The position numbers and the translations under genes were made by a program. A DNA stretch of 64,000 nucleotides from Lycocorax pyrrhopterus obiensis (Eukaryota; Chordata; Aves; Passeriformes; Paradisaeidae): NCBI GenBank assembly GCA_014706295.1, contig JACSVZ010000022.1:12728830-12792829 (forward strand). The letters are read 5' to 3'. Position 1 is the stretch's first letter, and each line of letters opens with the position of its first letter. A model generated the notes under the pieces. The model was not told the origin of the DNA. It worked only from the letters and a program-made list of their open reading frames with translations, and ran no database searches. Of the stretch, positions 24,701 through 32,842 are shown piece after piece.

Positions 24701-27700
24701 ACCCGACCAATGCTCTGGTTGTTCGCAAAGCCGACGCCTACGGTGCTGTTCCCCCCTGTCGAGCCAGTGCTCCCCGGAGTCTTCCTGGATCAAGATACAA
24801 ACCTGTGACAGCAAAAACGATACCAGCAGGGACAGACCTTGGTAAGGACAGGAGCCAGCTCTGTCATCACTCGTGCACACAGCAGAAAAGGCAGAGATTT
24901 GTCTGAGACACCTGCAAGTGGTCATTGTGTTATTGGGATGGATGTGCTGCAGCTCATCAGTGCAGTGCAAATGATGAGTCTTAGGATTGAGGTTTCCACA
25001 AACTCCTTACATCCTCCATATATCTGGCCTAGTTCTGTTTATGCCATTCAAGAAGCACAAAGCTTTTGCTTGGGAATGTAAAGTTTTATCTAACTCACCA
25101 AGAAACATCTGGTGTTCATGGATCCAGGTGGTTCTCCCTGCCTTCTAGCACAGTAACAATGCATAAGCCAGAGTTTGTGCCAAGAATCCCTTCTCTTTTG
25201 TAAAAGAGCAAACCTGACAACTCTGCTGTCTTGTTAGACTATAGGCAAAAGAATGCAGTCTTGTGCAGTTGTTTTCTGGGTATATTTGTAGATGCAAACT
25301 CAGTTTGCACTAAATCTAAAATGTGTCAGGTACGTGGTGGAGAAAGAGTTTGTGTGGTTTATTTAATGGTTTTAATTTGTGACTGGTGCATTTATGAAAT
25401 GCAAACATGTGCCTGTAGCTGCAGTTTGCCTGTACCGTGAGATCTGCCAACACTTAATGTTTGCTATTTGAAAACTTTCTTAAAGAGGAAACAGGGAATT
25501 TAAAGCTCTTTATCTGGTGACCCAATATGCTTTCCTCATTCCCTCAGGAAGTGAAGCTGGGGAGGCTGCAGAGTATGATCCAAATCTTCTGGATGATCCT
25601 CAGTGGCCCTGTGGGAAACATAAACGTGTTCTCATCTTTGCCTCTTACATGGTGAGTGATGGCATACCTGAACAGAGGAGAGACTCCCTGACAGATCCTC
25701 CTATAAAGAGCTTCCTTGAGGAAAAAGTCCTGTAGGAAGAAAAAATTGTGGCTTTTCTGATAATTGATCAGGAAAAATATAAGCAGTTGAGTTTGTACAG
25801 TGAGCTTGTCAAGGGCCTATCTGACACCTGTCTTCACGTTGTCATTTACTTCTTGTAACCATTTGCTTACTATTTTTTAAGCCTTTGTCTGTAGTTGGGA
25901 TTCAACTTTCGGACGTTTCAGAAATGTTGAATTGTGAATAATAAGACTCAAATTTGCCTTTGCATTTGTGTTTTTGGAAGACTTGTTTGGCTGTCAGTCA
26001 TGTTCACAAGACAAATGATAAATTTTGCTTCTTGCATTTCAGACTACAGTCATAGAGTATGTGAAACCCTCGGACCTTAAAAAGGATATGAATGAAACCT
26101 TTAGAGAGAAGTTTCCTCATATCAAGTTGACACTGAGTAAAATTAGGAGGTAAGAAATAAGGCTTGAATAACGAGAACATCATCCACACTGTCTGAGGCT
26201 GCACTTGTATGGAGCAAATCCTACATCTATTAATAGCATATATGATTAAACACTAATCTCCTGTTGTCAGTTGAGCTGACTGTAGGATGACAGCCCTGTA
26301 CTGGAATGTTTAGGATACTGAGAAAGGGTAACAGTTGGTTTTTATAGTTCCACCTAAAGGGTTTTGTTTCACCAACTGTGGTGTACTAACACTAGGAGCC
26401 AATTAACAGTGCAGCAGCATTAGCTTTGAAACAAACACTTGTAACCTGATTGCTTGGCTGCAGTGCAGTCCCACTCCAATTGGATTGGCTTTCTGGGCCC
26501 TCTGGCTATTTTTGCCTTTCAATTACCAGACTCACTGATGATCACAGACTCTAACAAGATTGTAGGATAAAGAGTGTTCGATCTGGGGAAACTTGGTAAA
26601 GAAAAGCTTTTCGTGGAGGCCACACAGAATTTCTCATCCTTGAGTAAATGCATCTGGTCGCTCCTCAGCAAGATGTACTGTTGCACCTTCAGAGAGCTGT
26701 AACCTTGCTGGTGTTACAGGAAGATTAATGCAATCAGAGCCTGCTGAAATAGCCAGTTTAAACACGATTCTGCTGAGTCACCAGGGCCAGGTGTAGCTCA
26801 GCTCCAGGGGAAGATTTGCTTGGGCAGTCTGTTCTGTCTGAGTCCTGCATGCTCCTCTTTGAAGCAGTTCAGAGCAGTGTGTTCATGCAGAGATCATGCA
26901 GGTGCAGCCTGAATGGCAGCCCTGTGAGGAACCATCCACCTCCCAAGCCTGCCTTGATGCTGAGGTGAAGGGCTGGCACTGTGGGAAGTGTGTAAAGCAG
27001 GCTGCCTTCCCCCTCACGCCTGGCTCTTACTCAAGGTGTGTAGTAGACAGATCTCCCAGCTGCTGTCATCTGCAGGGCTCTGATGTGGTTTTCTGTAGGT
27101 CAGAGTGGTTCACTCTTATGATATGAATCACAAACCAGCTTGGGAGCCCAGAAGGAATGCTACAGCATTAGCCTGTGTGTCAGTGAGGCAGCTAAGCCCT
27201 GGTGTTTATGGGCAGATGAGGAATTGTTCTACCACAGTGGATGTTGCCAACCAGGTGAAATCAGTTTGTGCATCAGCACCAGCTTGCTGCCAGCTGGGCT
27301 TTTCCACTCTAGGACAATACTTGTCATGGTTTTCCAAATAGGAGTCTTGCCCATATGCTCCTCTGAGTTGCTGTGCTGCAGTATTTCTACAACATTTAAC
27401 AAAATCTGTCATGTCTGAGGGGTGTCTTTTCTCCTATTCTCAGTTTAAAGAGAGAGATGAGAAACCTGAGTGAGGAGTGCAGTCTGGAGCCGGTGACTGT
27501 CTCCATGGCTTATGTTTACTTTGAGAAGCTCGTCCTCCAAGGCAAACTCAACAAACAGAACCGCAAACTGTGTGCTGGTGCTTGCGTTCTGCTCGCAGCC
27601 AAGATCAGCAGTGACCTCAGGAAACACGAAGTTAAACACCTAATAGATGTAAGTGCTATGAGCCTTGTTCCATCTGTTGTCAGAACCTCCTCCCTAGCTC

Positions 27701-28235
27701 ATAGGCAAAGATTAAAGCCAAGATTTCAGTGGCACATGCTTGCATAGAAGACCAGCTCTTTCAGCCCATTTTCTGTCTCATTAGGGCTCTTCCTTGCTTT
27801 ATTTTTTTAATTCATTAAAACTATCTGCCTGGTGCGGGCCAGTGTCTTACTGATCCTACAGTAAAGTTATTTTTGCACTTGCCTGTGTTTGCCTGAGACA
27901 CAGTAACTGTTGTGTGGGTGTCACAGCTGAGCTGATAAGCTGGTTTACTTCTCTGATCTCTGCCAATACGTTTTGATTCTGAAGATACAGCCCAGGCCGT
28001 GCATCGCTGACTTGATCTAACAATGCTTTGAAATCACCTGGATTAACCGATTCTTTCTCCCCTCCTTTGTTTTGTTTTGTTATCACTGTCATAGAAACTA
28101 GAAGAGAGATTCAGATTCAACAGAAGGGATCTCATCGGTTTCGAATTCACCGTCCTCGTAGCTTTGGAACTGGCTCTGTATCTCCCTGAAAACCAAGTTT
28201 TACCTCATTACAGACGGCTCACACAACAGTCTTAA
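9214..28235 (+). CDS. CABLES2: CABLES2, Cdk5 and Abl enzyme substrate 2 (10 coding exons, 526 aa)
   Basis: Joined exons 9214-9719, 21390-21461, 21654-21746, 22492-22569, 24012-24120, 24676-24841, 25548-25651, 26043-26149, 27444-27648 and 28095-28235 give 1581 bp without internal stops. All junctions are GT-AG and all phases agree. The product aligns along its length with human CABLES2 (about 478 aa as I recall). Conserved blocks are residues 26-44 ([19 protein letters not shown]), LLSPTQ at 149-154, [11 protein letters not shown] at 174-184, SGSPRHK at 198-204, [10 protein letters not shown] at 210-219, and a C-terminal cyclin-box-like domain from about 376 to the end. In the family this protein is an adaptor: CABLES proteins bind CDK5, CDK2/3 and c-Abl and promote inhibitory or activating tyrosine phosphorylation of CDKs, and CABLES2 (ik3-2) has been linked to p53-related cell death. 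The start is chosen by homology (MAAA...) and a strong context (A at -3, G at +4). The proline/alanine/glycine-rich exon 1 is longer than in human. Confidence 0.96.
15197..15270. repeat. Polypyrimidine (T/C-rich) tract
   Basis: About 70 bp almost free of purines (TTTTCTCCTTTCTAG... CTTTTTCTTTCC ... TTCTTCTTCC) inside CABLES2 intron 1. No acceptor use is suggested, because the AG after it (at about 15270) leads into a frame without CABLES2 homology. Confidence 0.6.
19256..19290. repeat. (TG)n-(AT)n dinucleotide microsatellite
   Basis: Alternating TG repeat with one TA interruption, ending in CATATATAT. It lies in CABLES2 intron 1 and is a likely polymorphic simple repeat capable of Z-DNA. Confidence 0.9.
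21390..21461 (+). CDS. CABLES2: CABLES2 coding exon 2
   Basis: 72 bp between TTTTGCAG and AG|GTACTT. Read with the carried-over AG it gives residues 169-193, including [11 protein letters not shown], which matches the SQRCSLEFLED block of mammalian CABLES proteins. The coding frame of this short exon differs from the longer open frame that overlaps it, so simple ORF finding misses it. Confidence 0.93.
21654..21746 (+). CDS. CABLES2: CABLES2 coding exon 3
   Basis: 93 bp between TCATTGCAG and AG|GTAATG, encoding residues 193-224 with SGSPRHK and [10 protein letters not shown]. These are the basic, serine/proline phospho-site-like segments conserved in CABLES1 and CABLES2. Confidence 0.95.
22492..22569 (+). 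CDS. CABLES2: CABLES2 coding exon 4
   Basis: 78 bp between CTTGCAG and AG|GTGAGT. It encodes [20 protein letters not shown] and EGLRI, near-identical to the mammalian segment. Confidence 0.95.
24012..24120 (+). CDS. CABLES2: CABLES2 coding exon 5
   Basis: 109 bp between GCATTTAG and AAG|GTAAGG, ending in phase 0 at residue 286. It contains [17 protein letters not shown] and [11 protein letters not shown], which are conserved with human. Confidence 0.95.
24676..24841 (+). CDS. CABLES2: CABLES2 coding exon 6
   Basis: 166 bp between TCTTTAAG and TG|GTAAGG, residues 287-341. It starts with the strongly conserved [15 protein letters not shown], then a more variable Pro/Ser/Lys-rich linker with LPGSRYKP. 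Confidence 0.95.
25548..25651 (+). CDS. CABLES2: CABLES2 coding exon 7
   Basis: 104 bp between CCCTCAG and ATG|GTGAGT, through residue 376. It encodes [19 protein letters not shown] followed by VLIFASYM, a hallmark block just before the cyclin-box region. Confidence 0.96.
26043..26149 (+). CDS. CABLES2: CABLES2 coding exon 8
   Basis: 107 bp between CATTTCAG and AG|GTAAGA. It opens the cyclin-like domain with [20 protein letters not shown], then [15 protein letters not shown]. Confidence 0.96.
27444..27648 (+). CDS. CABLES2: CABLES2 coding exon 9
   Basis: 205 bp between TTCTCAG and GAT|GTAAGT, through residue 480. It is the core of the cyclin-box-like fold: [48 protein letters not shown]. 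Without splicing, the frame reads on into intron 9, which explains a longer apparent ORF. Confidence 0.96.
28095..28235 (+). CDS. CABLES2: CABLES2 coding exon 10 (terminal)
   Basis: 141 bp after TGTCATAG, residues 481-526 and a TAA stop at 28233-28235. It encodes [20 protein letters not shown] and [20 protein letters not shown], ending in RRLTQQS. Human, as I recall, ends in RRLTQQF. Confidence 0.96.
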   Translation, partial: KLEERFRFNRRDLIGFEFTVLVALELALYLPENQVLPHYRRLTQQS

Positions 28236-31150
28236 CCAAAGCTCCATCCCAGCCGGCATCCGGCCGTGCTGGGATCACATCCCGGGATGCTGCTGGTGGA
28301 GGTGCCACTGGCTCCAGCTCGTTGGGAAGGCTGCAGGGTGTTGGGAACTGTCGAGATCTATGGACACAGATGCCAGGTCTGGGGGATGGTACGAGAAGAG
28401 TTACTGAACTTTTGTTTTCTTTTGGACATTTAAAGCACAAATATTCACCAGTCAGCTGTCATGGCTGCTTATTATTCCTTATTTATCTTCCTGGTTTTAC
28501 TAAAACTGTTCTTCCCTATGAAGAATACTATGGTATTGGTTCTTTTTCTTTTAAGTCTTTATTGTATTCCTTGAAACTGAAGGAACATCACTTCCATTCC
28601 AGTGCACCATAAAGTTCAGAAGTTTCTAAGAACCTTCTCACATTTTTACATTAATGAAATGCATACTTTATTTTTTTAAAGATGTGCCTAAAACTGGCTG
28701 GTCTGGTACCAGTGCTTTTTAAGTTAGTTCTGTTATTTAGTGGGGAATCCTGAATTTGTATAGCCATTTATTCTTTACCTGCATTGGCCTTGCATACAAG
28801 GAAAACAATTCCAGTGTATCTGCACTAATAATATACAGGGCATCTATTCTATGATCTATAAGTAACGAGGTTGAAATTACTCCATTTCAATTTATTTACT
28901 ATAAATACCTTAAAAATATACATTTTACTTAAGAAGGAAAGGTGGTTTGAAAACCTGTCAGGAAGTACCACACGTTGAGTGAAGTAGCTGGGAAGTGATT
29001 GCCATCCTAATTCACTCCTGAGTGGAAGATGAGCACTTGACTAAGAGCAATTTGCTGTCAAATGTATCATTTAGGGGTTTTATTTGTTTCACTGTTCCAT
29101 AGCCTGAAATAAGCACCTTTTGTAGTATGACTGTATTATATATGGTCTTATCTGAGCAAATATGAAGCCAGTAGAGTTACTGCTGCCAAAGGAAGCCAAT
29201 GAAACAAAGCATGCTCGGTATTTAAAATGCTACTTTTTTTACTCTCTGTTCTTCCAAGCGTTGCATCACTGTGATGGTCCTCATAAAACTGGCATTTCTT
29301 GCACATCTGAGCAGCCACTCCTGGCTGGTGCCCAGCAGCGCTCTAGTGCATACACAGAGCTTAAATAACTTCTCTGCCCACTGGCTATTCCTTCCTTTAT
29401 TTTTACAGTATCCAGGTTGGGAATGAATTCTTGATTACATGTGGAACCTTCTGTGGTATTGGCTCTTGGGTTTATTTTCTGAAGCAATATTACGATACAA
29501 GTTACTGGGACCGTTTGCAAGGAACAAAACTGGCGCTCGGTTATTCCGACTGAGAAAGTTGTAATTTAAGTTTGACTCATAAACTACCAGACCTCATGCT
29601 GAGGTCAGGGACTTGCTATCTAATATGTAAAGTAATGTAAATTCCTGTTCCTTGTATTAAATATGGGTTGTAGCCAAAACCAAAGCTGAACTTTGCTCTT
29701 CAGCCGTGTTTTGTCTGAAGCTAATTTGGCTTCATTAGAACTGCAGCAAACTTTACTGGAGCCCCTTCCTCTTTGAGTGGGGCTCAAAGTGTATTTTTCA
29801 TATATAATAATTACAGTGACTATCAAATCTTTTGTAACTGTGTTCAGCTGTATGTAGCTTCAAATTCTTTGTGTAAAATTTAATATGCTTGTGATTTCTC
29901 TAACACAAAAGGACTTTCCAGTCTCCAGAAGTGAGATGATAGCTAATAGCTTAGACAACAAGCTTGCCAGTTATCTTCCAAAAGGTTTAAAAAAATTGCC
30001 TACTAGTTAAACTTTCTACTGAATATAACTGTCCTTGCATGCAGAAATAGTGATGTACTAAACATCTAGTGTGTAATGAGCCTCCAAATTAGCAAACAGT
30101 GGTGCAGACAGCTGAGGTGATCCACCACTTCCCAAGGCATTGTGGAGAGGACAGAGGTACAACAGAGCATAGAAATTTCTCACAGAACAGCTTGATTAGT
30201 ATGAATGAAACCTGAAAGTGTCTTTCTCTGGGAACTTCTTTATTTAGTGTATAAAGTGTTTTCTGTAACAACATTAACTTTCCTTTCTCACCATCTAAGG
30301 GAACAAAATGCACTTTGGTTTGCAACACTTTGCAGTCTCTATTCAGTGGAAGTTTGTCTAGTTCAAGTGGCCATTTGGGCTGTAATTACACTCCCAGAAT
30401 CTGCGGGTTTACGTCATAAAACCGGCAAGCTTTTGTTTTCTTCCAGGAGAACAAATTGGGATAAAGGAGCATTAAATTACAGAATGCTGAATGTTGTCTA
30501 ATAGTTATTCTCGAACTTGGCTTGGGCACACGCTTGAGTTCGGAAGCTGCTGGGAGCACGGGCCAAGGATGACGCAGGGCAGCGAGGGCTGTGCCAGCCT
30601 TGCCTGGCAGAGCTTGGCGTTGGGGTGATGCTGCCCAGAGCCTGGGGCTTGTCCTTGGGGTACCTCGTGTGTCTGTGCAGGAACAGCCCTTCTGCAGGGA
30701 TCCACCCCACTTCCATGTGCGTTTCCCTGCTGTTTTCCCGTTTCCAGAGCGCAGCTTGCAGTCCTGTGTGGGAATCTCTCTCTTTTCACCTAAAAGCTGC
30801 CACCATGTGGCAAAGAACTATCAGTACCTTGTCTGTTCACAAACGGAACGCGGGACCCAAAGCCAGACCCACATCTGCCGGTTTACGTTTGCACAGCTGA
30901 ACTCCTCTTGCTCTGAAGAGAAACAGGTTTACACCGAGGGGGGGTCTGGTGCTTTGTGAAGATGCTGCTGGGGTGGCTCAGCATGAACTCTCTTGGGAAG
31001 AGCCTGTACATTTTCCTGTAAAATCTCTTCTGGTTTTGTCATACTCCATTATTTAAAAGTCTTGAGTTGTAGCCTGTTTTGGTTTTTTGGGTTTTTTTTT
31101 TCTTCTGTGAAATTAAGATGCTGTGAAATAAAACCTGTTTTGGTACACGG
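28236..31150 (+). other. CABLES2: CABLES2 3' untranslated region (up to 2.9 kb)
   Basis: AT-rich, gene-free sequence after the stop codon, with several ATTTA and T-rich stretches. The first canonical AATAAA on this strand is at 31127-31132. Weaker ATTAAA hexamers at 29656-29661 and 30471-30476 could give shorter forms. No conserved structure was identified by eye. Confidence 0.65.
31127..31132 (+). promoter_or_regulatory. CABLES2: AATAAA polyadenylation signal, probable CABLES2 3' end
   Basis: AATAAA followed within 30 bases by a GT-rich element (CCTGTTTTGGTACACGGTTTG), the usual arrangement for cleavage at about 31145-31155. The sequence immediately after is duplicated together with the edge of a CR1 insertion. 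Confidence 0.65.
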
Positions 31151-31152
31151 TT

Positions 31153-31256
31153 TGTAACCAAATGTCTCATTTTAGAGTAACAGAATGGGTGGTGTTGGAA
31201 GGGCTGTAACCAAATGTCTCATTTTGGAATAACAGAATGGGTAGTGTTGAAAGGGC
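31153..31256. repeat. 52-bp tandem duplication at the CR1 insertion edge
   Basis: Two adjacent copies of a 52-bp unit, 31153-31204 and 31205-31256. Both begin TGTAACCAAATGTCTCATTT and both run through CAGAATGGGT into GTGTTG(G/A)AAGGG. They differ at a handful of positions. The right part of the unit is the 3' end of the CR1 element that continues after the second copy, so the duplication arose after CR1 insertion. Confidence 0.88.
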
Positions 31257-31658
31257 CCTCTGGGGATCATCCAGTCTGACCCCGCTGCTAAGGCAGGTCA
31301 CAGGAATGTGTCCAGGTGGGTTTGAAATGTTTCCAGAGCTAGAGACTCCCTGATGTCCCTGGGCAGCTGCTCCAGTGATCTGCCACCCTCAGTGGAAAAT
31401 TCTTCCTCAGTTTAAGATGCAATTTCTTGTGGTTTAGTTTATGGGCATTTCTCCTTGTCCTGTCACTGGGCACCACTGAAAACAGTCTGGCAACATCTTC
31501 TGGCAGCCCTTGGAGCTATTTGTACGGATTGAGAGATCTCTCAGTCTTCTCCAGACTAAACAGGCCCAGCTCCTCCACAGTCTCTCCTCCTAAGAGAGGT
31601 GCTCCAGACCTCTTCTCATCGTTGTGGCCTCCACTGGACCCTCTCTGGGAGCTCGGAC
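31180..31658 (-). mobile_element. CR1 LINE 3' end (reverse orientation)
   Basis: Reverse complement of the avian CR1 3' region. It runs from a degenerated AGAATGGGTAGTGTTGAAAGGG end through GACTCCCTGATGTCCCTGGG, TCCTTGTCCTGTCACTGGGC, TCTCAGTCTTCTCCAGACTA and AACAGGCCCAGCTCCTC to GTGGCCTCCACTGGACCCTC. It is 5'-truncated, which is typical. Confidence 0.9.
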
Positions 31659-31698
31659 TGGTCTTTTGTGTTTCTGTGAGGGTGCCGGGGTGGTCTGG

Positions 31699-31845
31699 TC
31701 ATAGAATCACAGGAGGGTTCAGGATGGAAGAGACCTCTGGAGATTATCCACTCCACCCTACCTGCCGAGGGAGGGTCACCTGCAGCAGGTGCCACGGGAA
31801 CGCGCCCGGATGGGTTTGGAATGTGTCCTGAGAGGCGCCCTCAGG
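31699..31845 (-). mobile_element. CR1 LINE 3' end fragment (reverse orientation)
   Basis: Starts with ATAGAATCACAGGAGGGTTC, the reverse complement of the CR1 ATTCTATGAT terminal repeat, followed by AGGATGGAAGAGACCTCTGG and 'atccactccaccc' and then a short internal stretch. It lies 40 bp beyond the previous CR1 fragment, in the same orientation. Confidence 0.85.
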
Positions 31846-32053
31846 TGTGCGGCGCTGGGACCCTCCCTAACGAGGGGCTGTCCCGGGGAGGGGGACGACC
31901 GCCGCGCCCCTTAAGGAACGCGCCTGGCCCCATCCCCTCTCGGCGGTGCTGGGGGCGCTGGCGGGACGCTGCGGGGCGGATCCTCCCGGCCGGAGCTGGG
32001 CCGGCCCCGCCACGCTGCCCCCGCCACGCTGCCCCCGGGGCCGCGTCCCGGCG

Positions 32054-32147
32054 CCGCCATGGCCGCGCGGTGACGTCACGCGGCCGTGCAGGAAGCGCTC
32101 CCCTGGTTGTGACGCGTTTCCGCGTCCGGCCCCGCCCCTTCCTTTCC
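32054..32147 (+). promoter_or_regulatory. RPS21: RPS21 core promoter: YY1-like, CRE, ETS and GC boxes, pyrimidine-rich initiator
   Basis: GCCGCCATGGCC (about 32054-32065) resembles a YY1 site. TGACGTCA at 32071-32078 is a perfect CREB/ATF element, about 65 bp before the likely start. CAGGAAGCG (about 32089-32097) is ETS/GABP-like. CCCCGCCCC (about 32130-32138) is a GC box. The pyrimidine run CCTTCCTTTCC (32137-32147) is a good 5'TOP-type start, as expected for a ribosomal protein mRNA under mTOR/LARP1 translational control. YY1, GABP, SP1 and CRE sites are the usual set in ribosomal protein promoters. The exact start base is inferred. Confidence 0.7.
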
Positions 32148-32164
32148 GCCCGGCCGCGCGCGAG
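32138..32164 (+). other. RPS21: RPS21 non-coding exon 1 (5'TOP leader)
   Basis: Short leader from the pyrimidine-rich start to the donor GCGAG|GTGGGA at 32164/32165. Joined to exon 2 it makes a 5' UTR of about 40 nt without an upstream AUG, typical for ribosomal protein mRNAs. The many ATGs of the minisatellite just downstream would be spliced out, which supports this donor. Start position is uncertain by several bases. Confidence 0.55.
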
Positions 32165-32410
32165 GTGGGAGCGATGGCGGCGGGGCCGGGAGCGATGGGA
32201 GCGGGAGCGATGGGAGCGGGAGCGATGGGAGCGATGCTGGGGCCGGGAGCGATGGGAGCGATGCTGGGGCCGGGGGCGGCGGGAGCGATGCTGAGGGCGG
32301 GGGCGGGGGCGGTGGGAGCGATGCTGAGGGCGGAGGCGGCGGGGCCGGGGGCGGGAGCGATGGGAGCGATGTTGAGGGCGGAGGCGGCTCTGCAGCGGGG
32401 TCCGGCTTCA
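32165..32410. repeat. GGGAGCGATG-type minisatellite in RPS21 intron 1
   Basis: Roughly 240 bp of tandemly arranged GGGAGCGAT(G) units alternating with GCTGGGGCCG, GCTGAGGGCGG and GGGGCGGGGGCGG variants, with higher-order steps of about 15 and 33 bp. It starts directly at the presumed exon 1 donor. G-rich strand is the RNA-like strand. Read as protein it gives GAMGAM-type artefacts. Confidence 0.85.
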
Positions 32411-32489
32411 GGGCACGGCCTCTGGGCCCGGCCGGGCTCCGGCATCACCTCACGGCGGGGGCAGCTCTGGTCCCTGTGGCCAGGGACAG

Positions 32490-32752
32490 GACGCGAGGGA
32501 AAGGCTGGAGCTGTGTCAGGGAGGGTTAGGGTGGATGTTGGGGAAGGGTTGTTCCCCCAGAGGGTGCTGGGCACTGCCCAGGCTCCCCAGGGAATGGTCT
32601 CGGCCCCAAGGCTGCCAGAGCTCCAGGAGCGTTTGGACACCGCTGCCAGGGAGGCACAGGGTGGGATTGTTGGGGCGTTTGTGCAGGGCCAGGAGTTGGA
32701 CTCGATGATCCTTGTGGGTCCCTTCCAACTCGCGATATTCCATGATTCTTCC
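32490..32752 (+). mobile_element. CR1 LINE 3' end in RPS21 intron 1 (sense orientation)
   Basis: Contains the CR1 3' region in sense: GGGTTAGGGTGGATGTTGGG, TTGTTCCCCCAGAGGGTGCT, GGGCACTGCCCAGGCTCCCC, GGAGCGTTTGGACACCGCTG, GGGATTGTTGGGGCGTTTGT, GGAGTTGGACTCGATGATCC and TTGTGGGTCCCTTCCAACTC, ending in a degenerate ATTCCATGATTCTT terminal repeat. It ends only about 27 bp upstream of the exon 2 acceptor. Confidence 0.92.
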
Positions 32753-32779
32753 AGGTGTTTCTGCTTAGTGCCTCGGCAG

Positions 32780-32842
32780 GGACCAGGACGAGATGCAGAA
32801 CGACGCCGGAGAGTTCGTGGACCTTTATGTCCCTCGGAAATG
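32780..32842 (+). CDS. RPS21: RPS21 exon 2 (start codon exon)
   Basis: Follows the acceptor CCTCGGCAG at 32779. It has 13 nt of leader, then ATG at 32793-32795 and 50 coding bases to the donor TG|GTGAGC. It encodes [17 protein letters not shown] second AG at 32753-32754, at the CR1 end, could serve as an alternative acceptor and lengthen the leader by 25 nt. Confidence 0.9.

Larger units (their letters stand above)
21462..28094 (+). other. CABLES2: CABLES2 introns 2-9
   Basis: Introns of 192, 745, 1442, 555, 706, 391, 1294 and 446 bp, all GT-AG. Intron 3 holds a CTCTC/TTTC-rich pyrimidine tract at about 21968-22020. No transposon, RNA gene or nested exon was recognised in any of them. Confidence 0.85.
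31800..32470 (+). promoter_or_regulatory. RPS21: CpG island of the RPS21 promoter
   Basis: CpG-dense block beginning inside the last CR1 fragment and extending through the promoter, exon 1 and the minisatellite in intron 1. Long open frames on both strands across it are composition artefacts. Confidence 0.8.
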
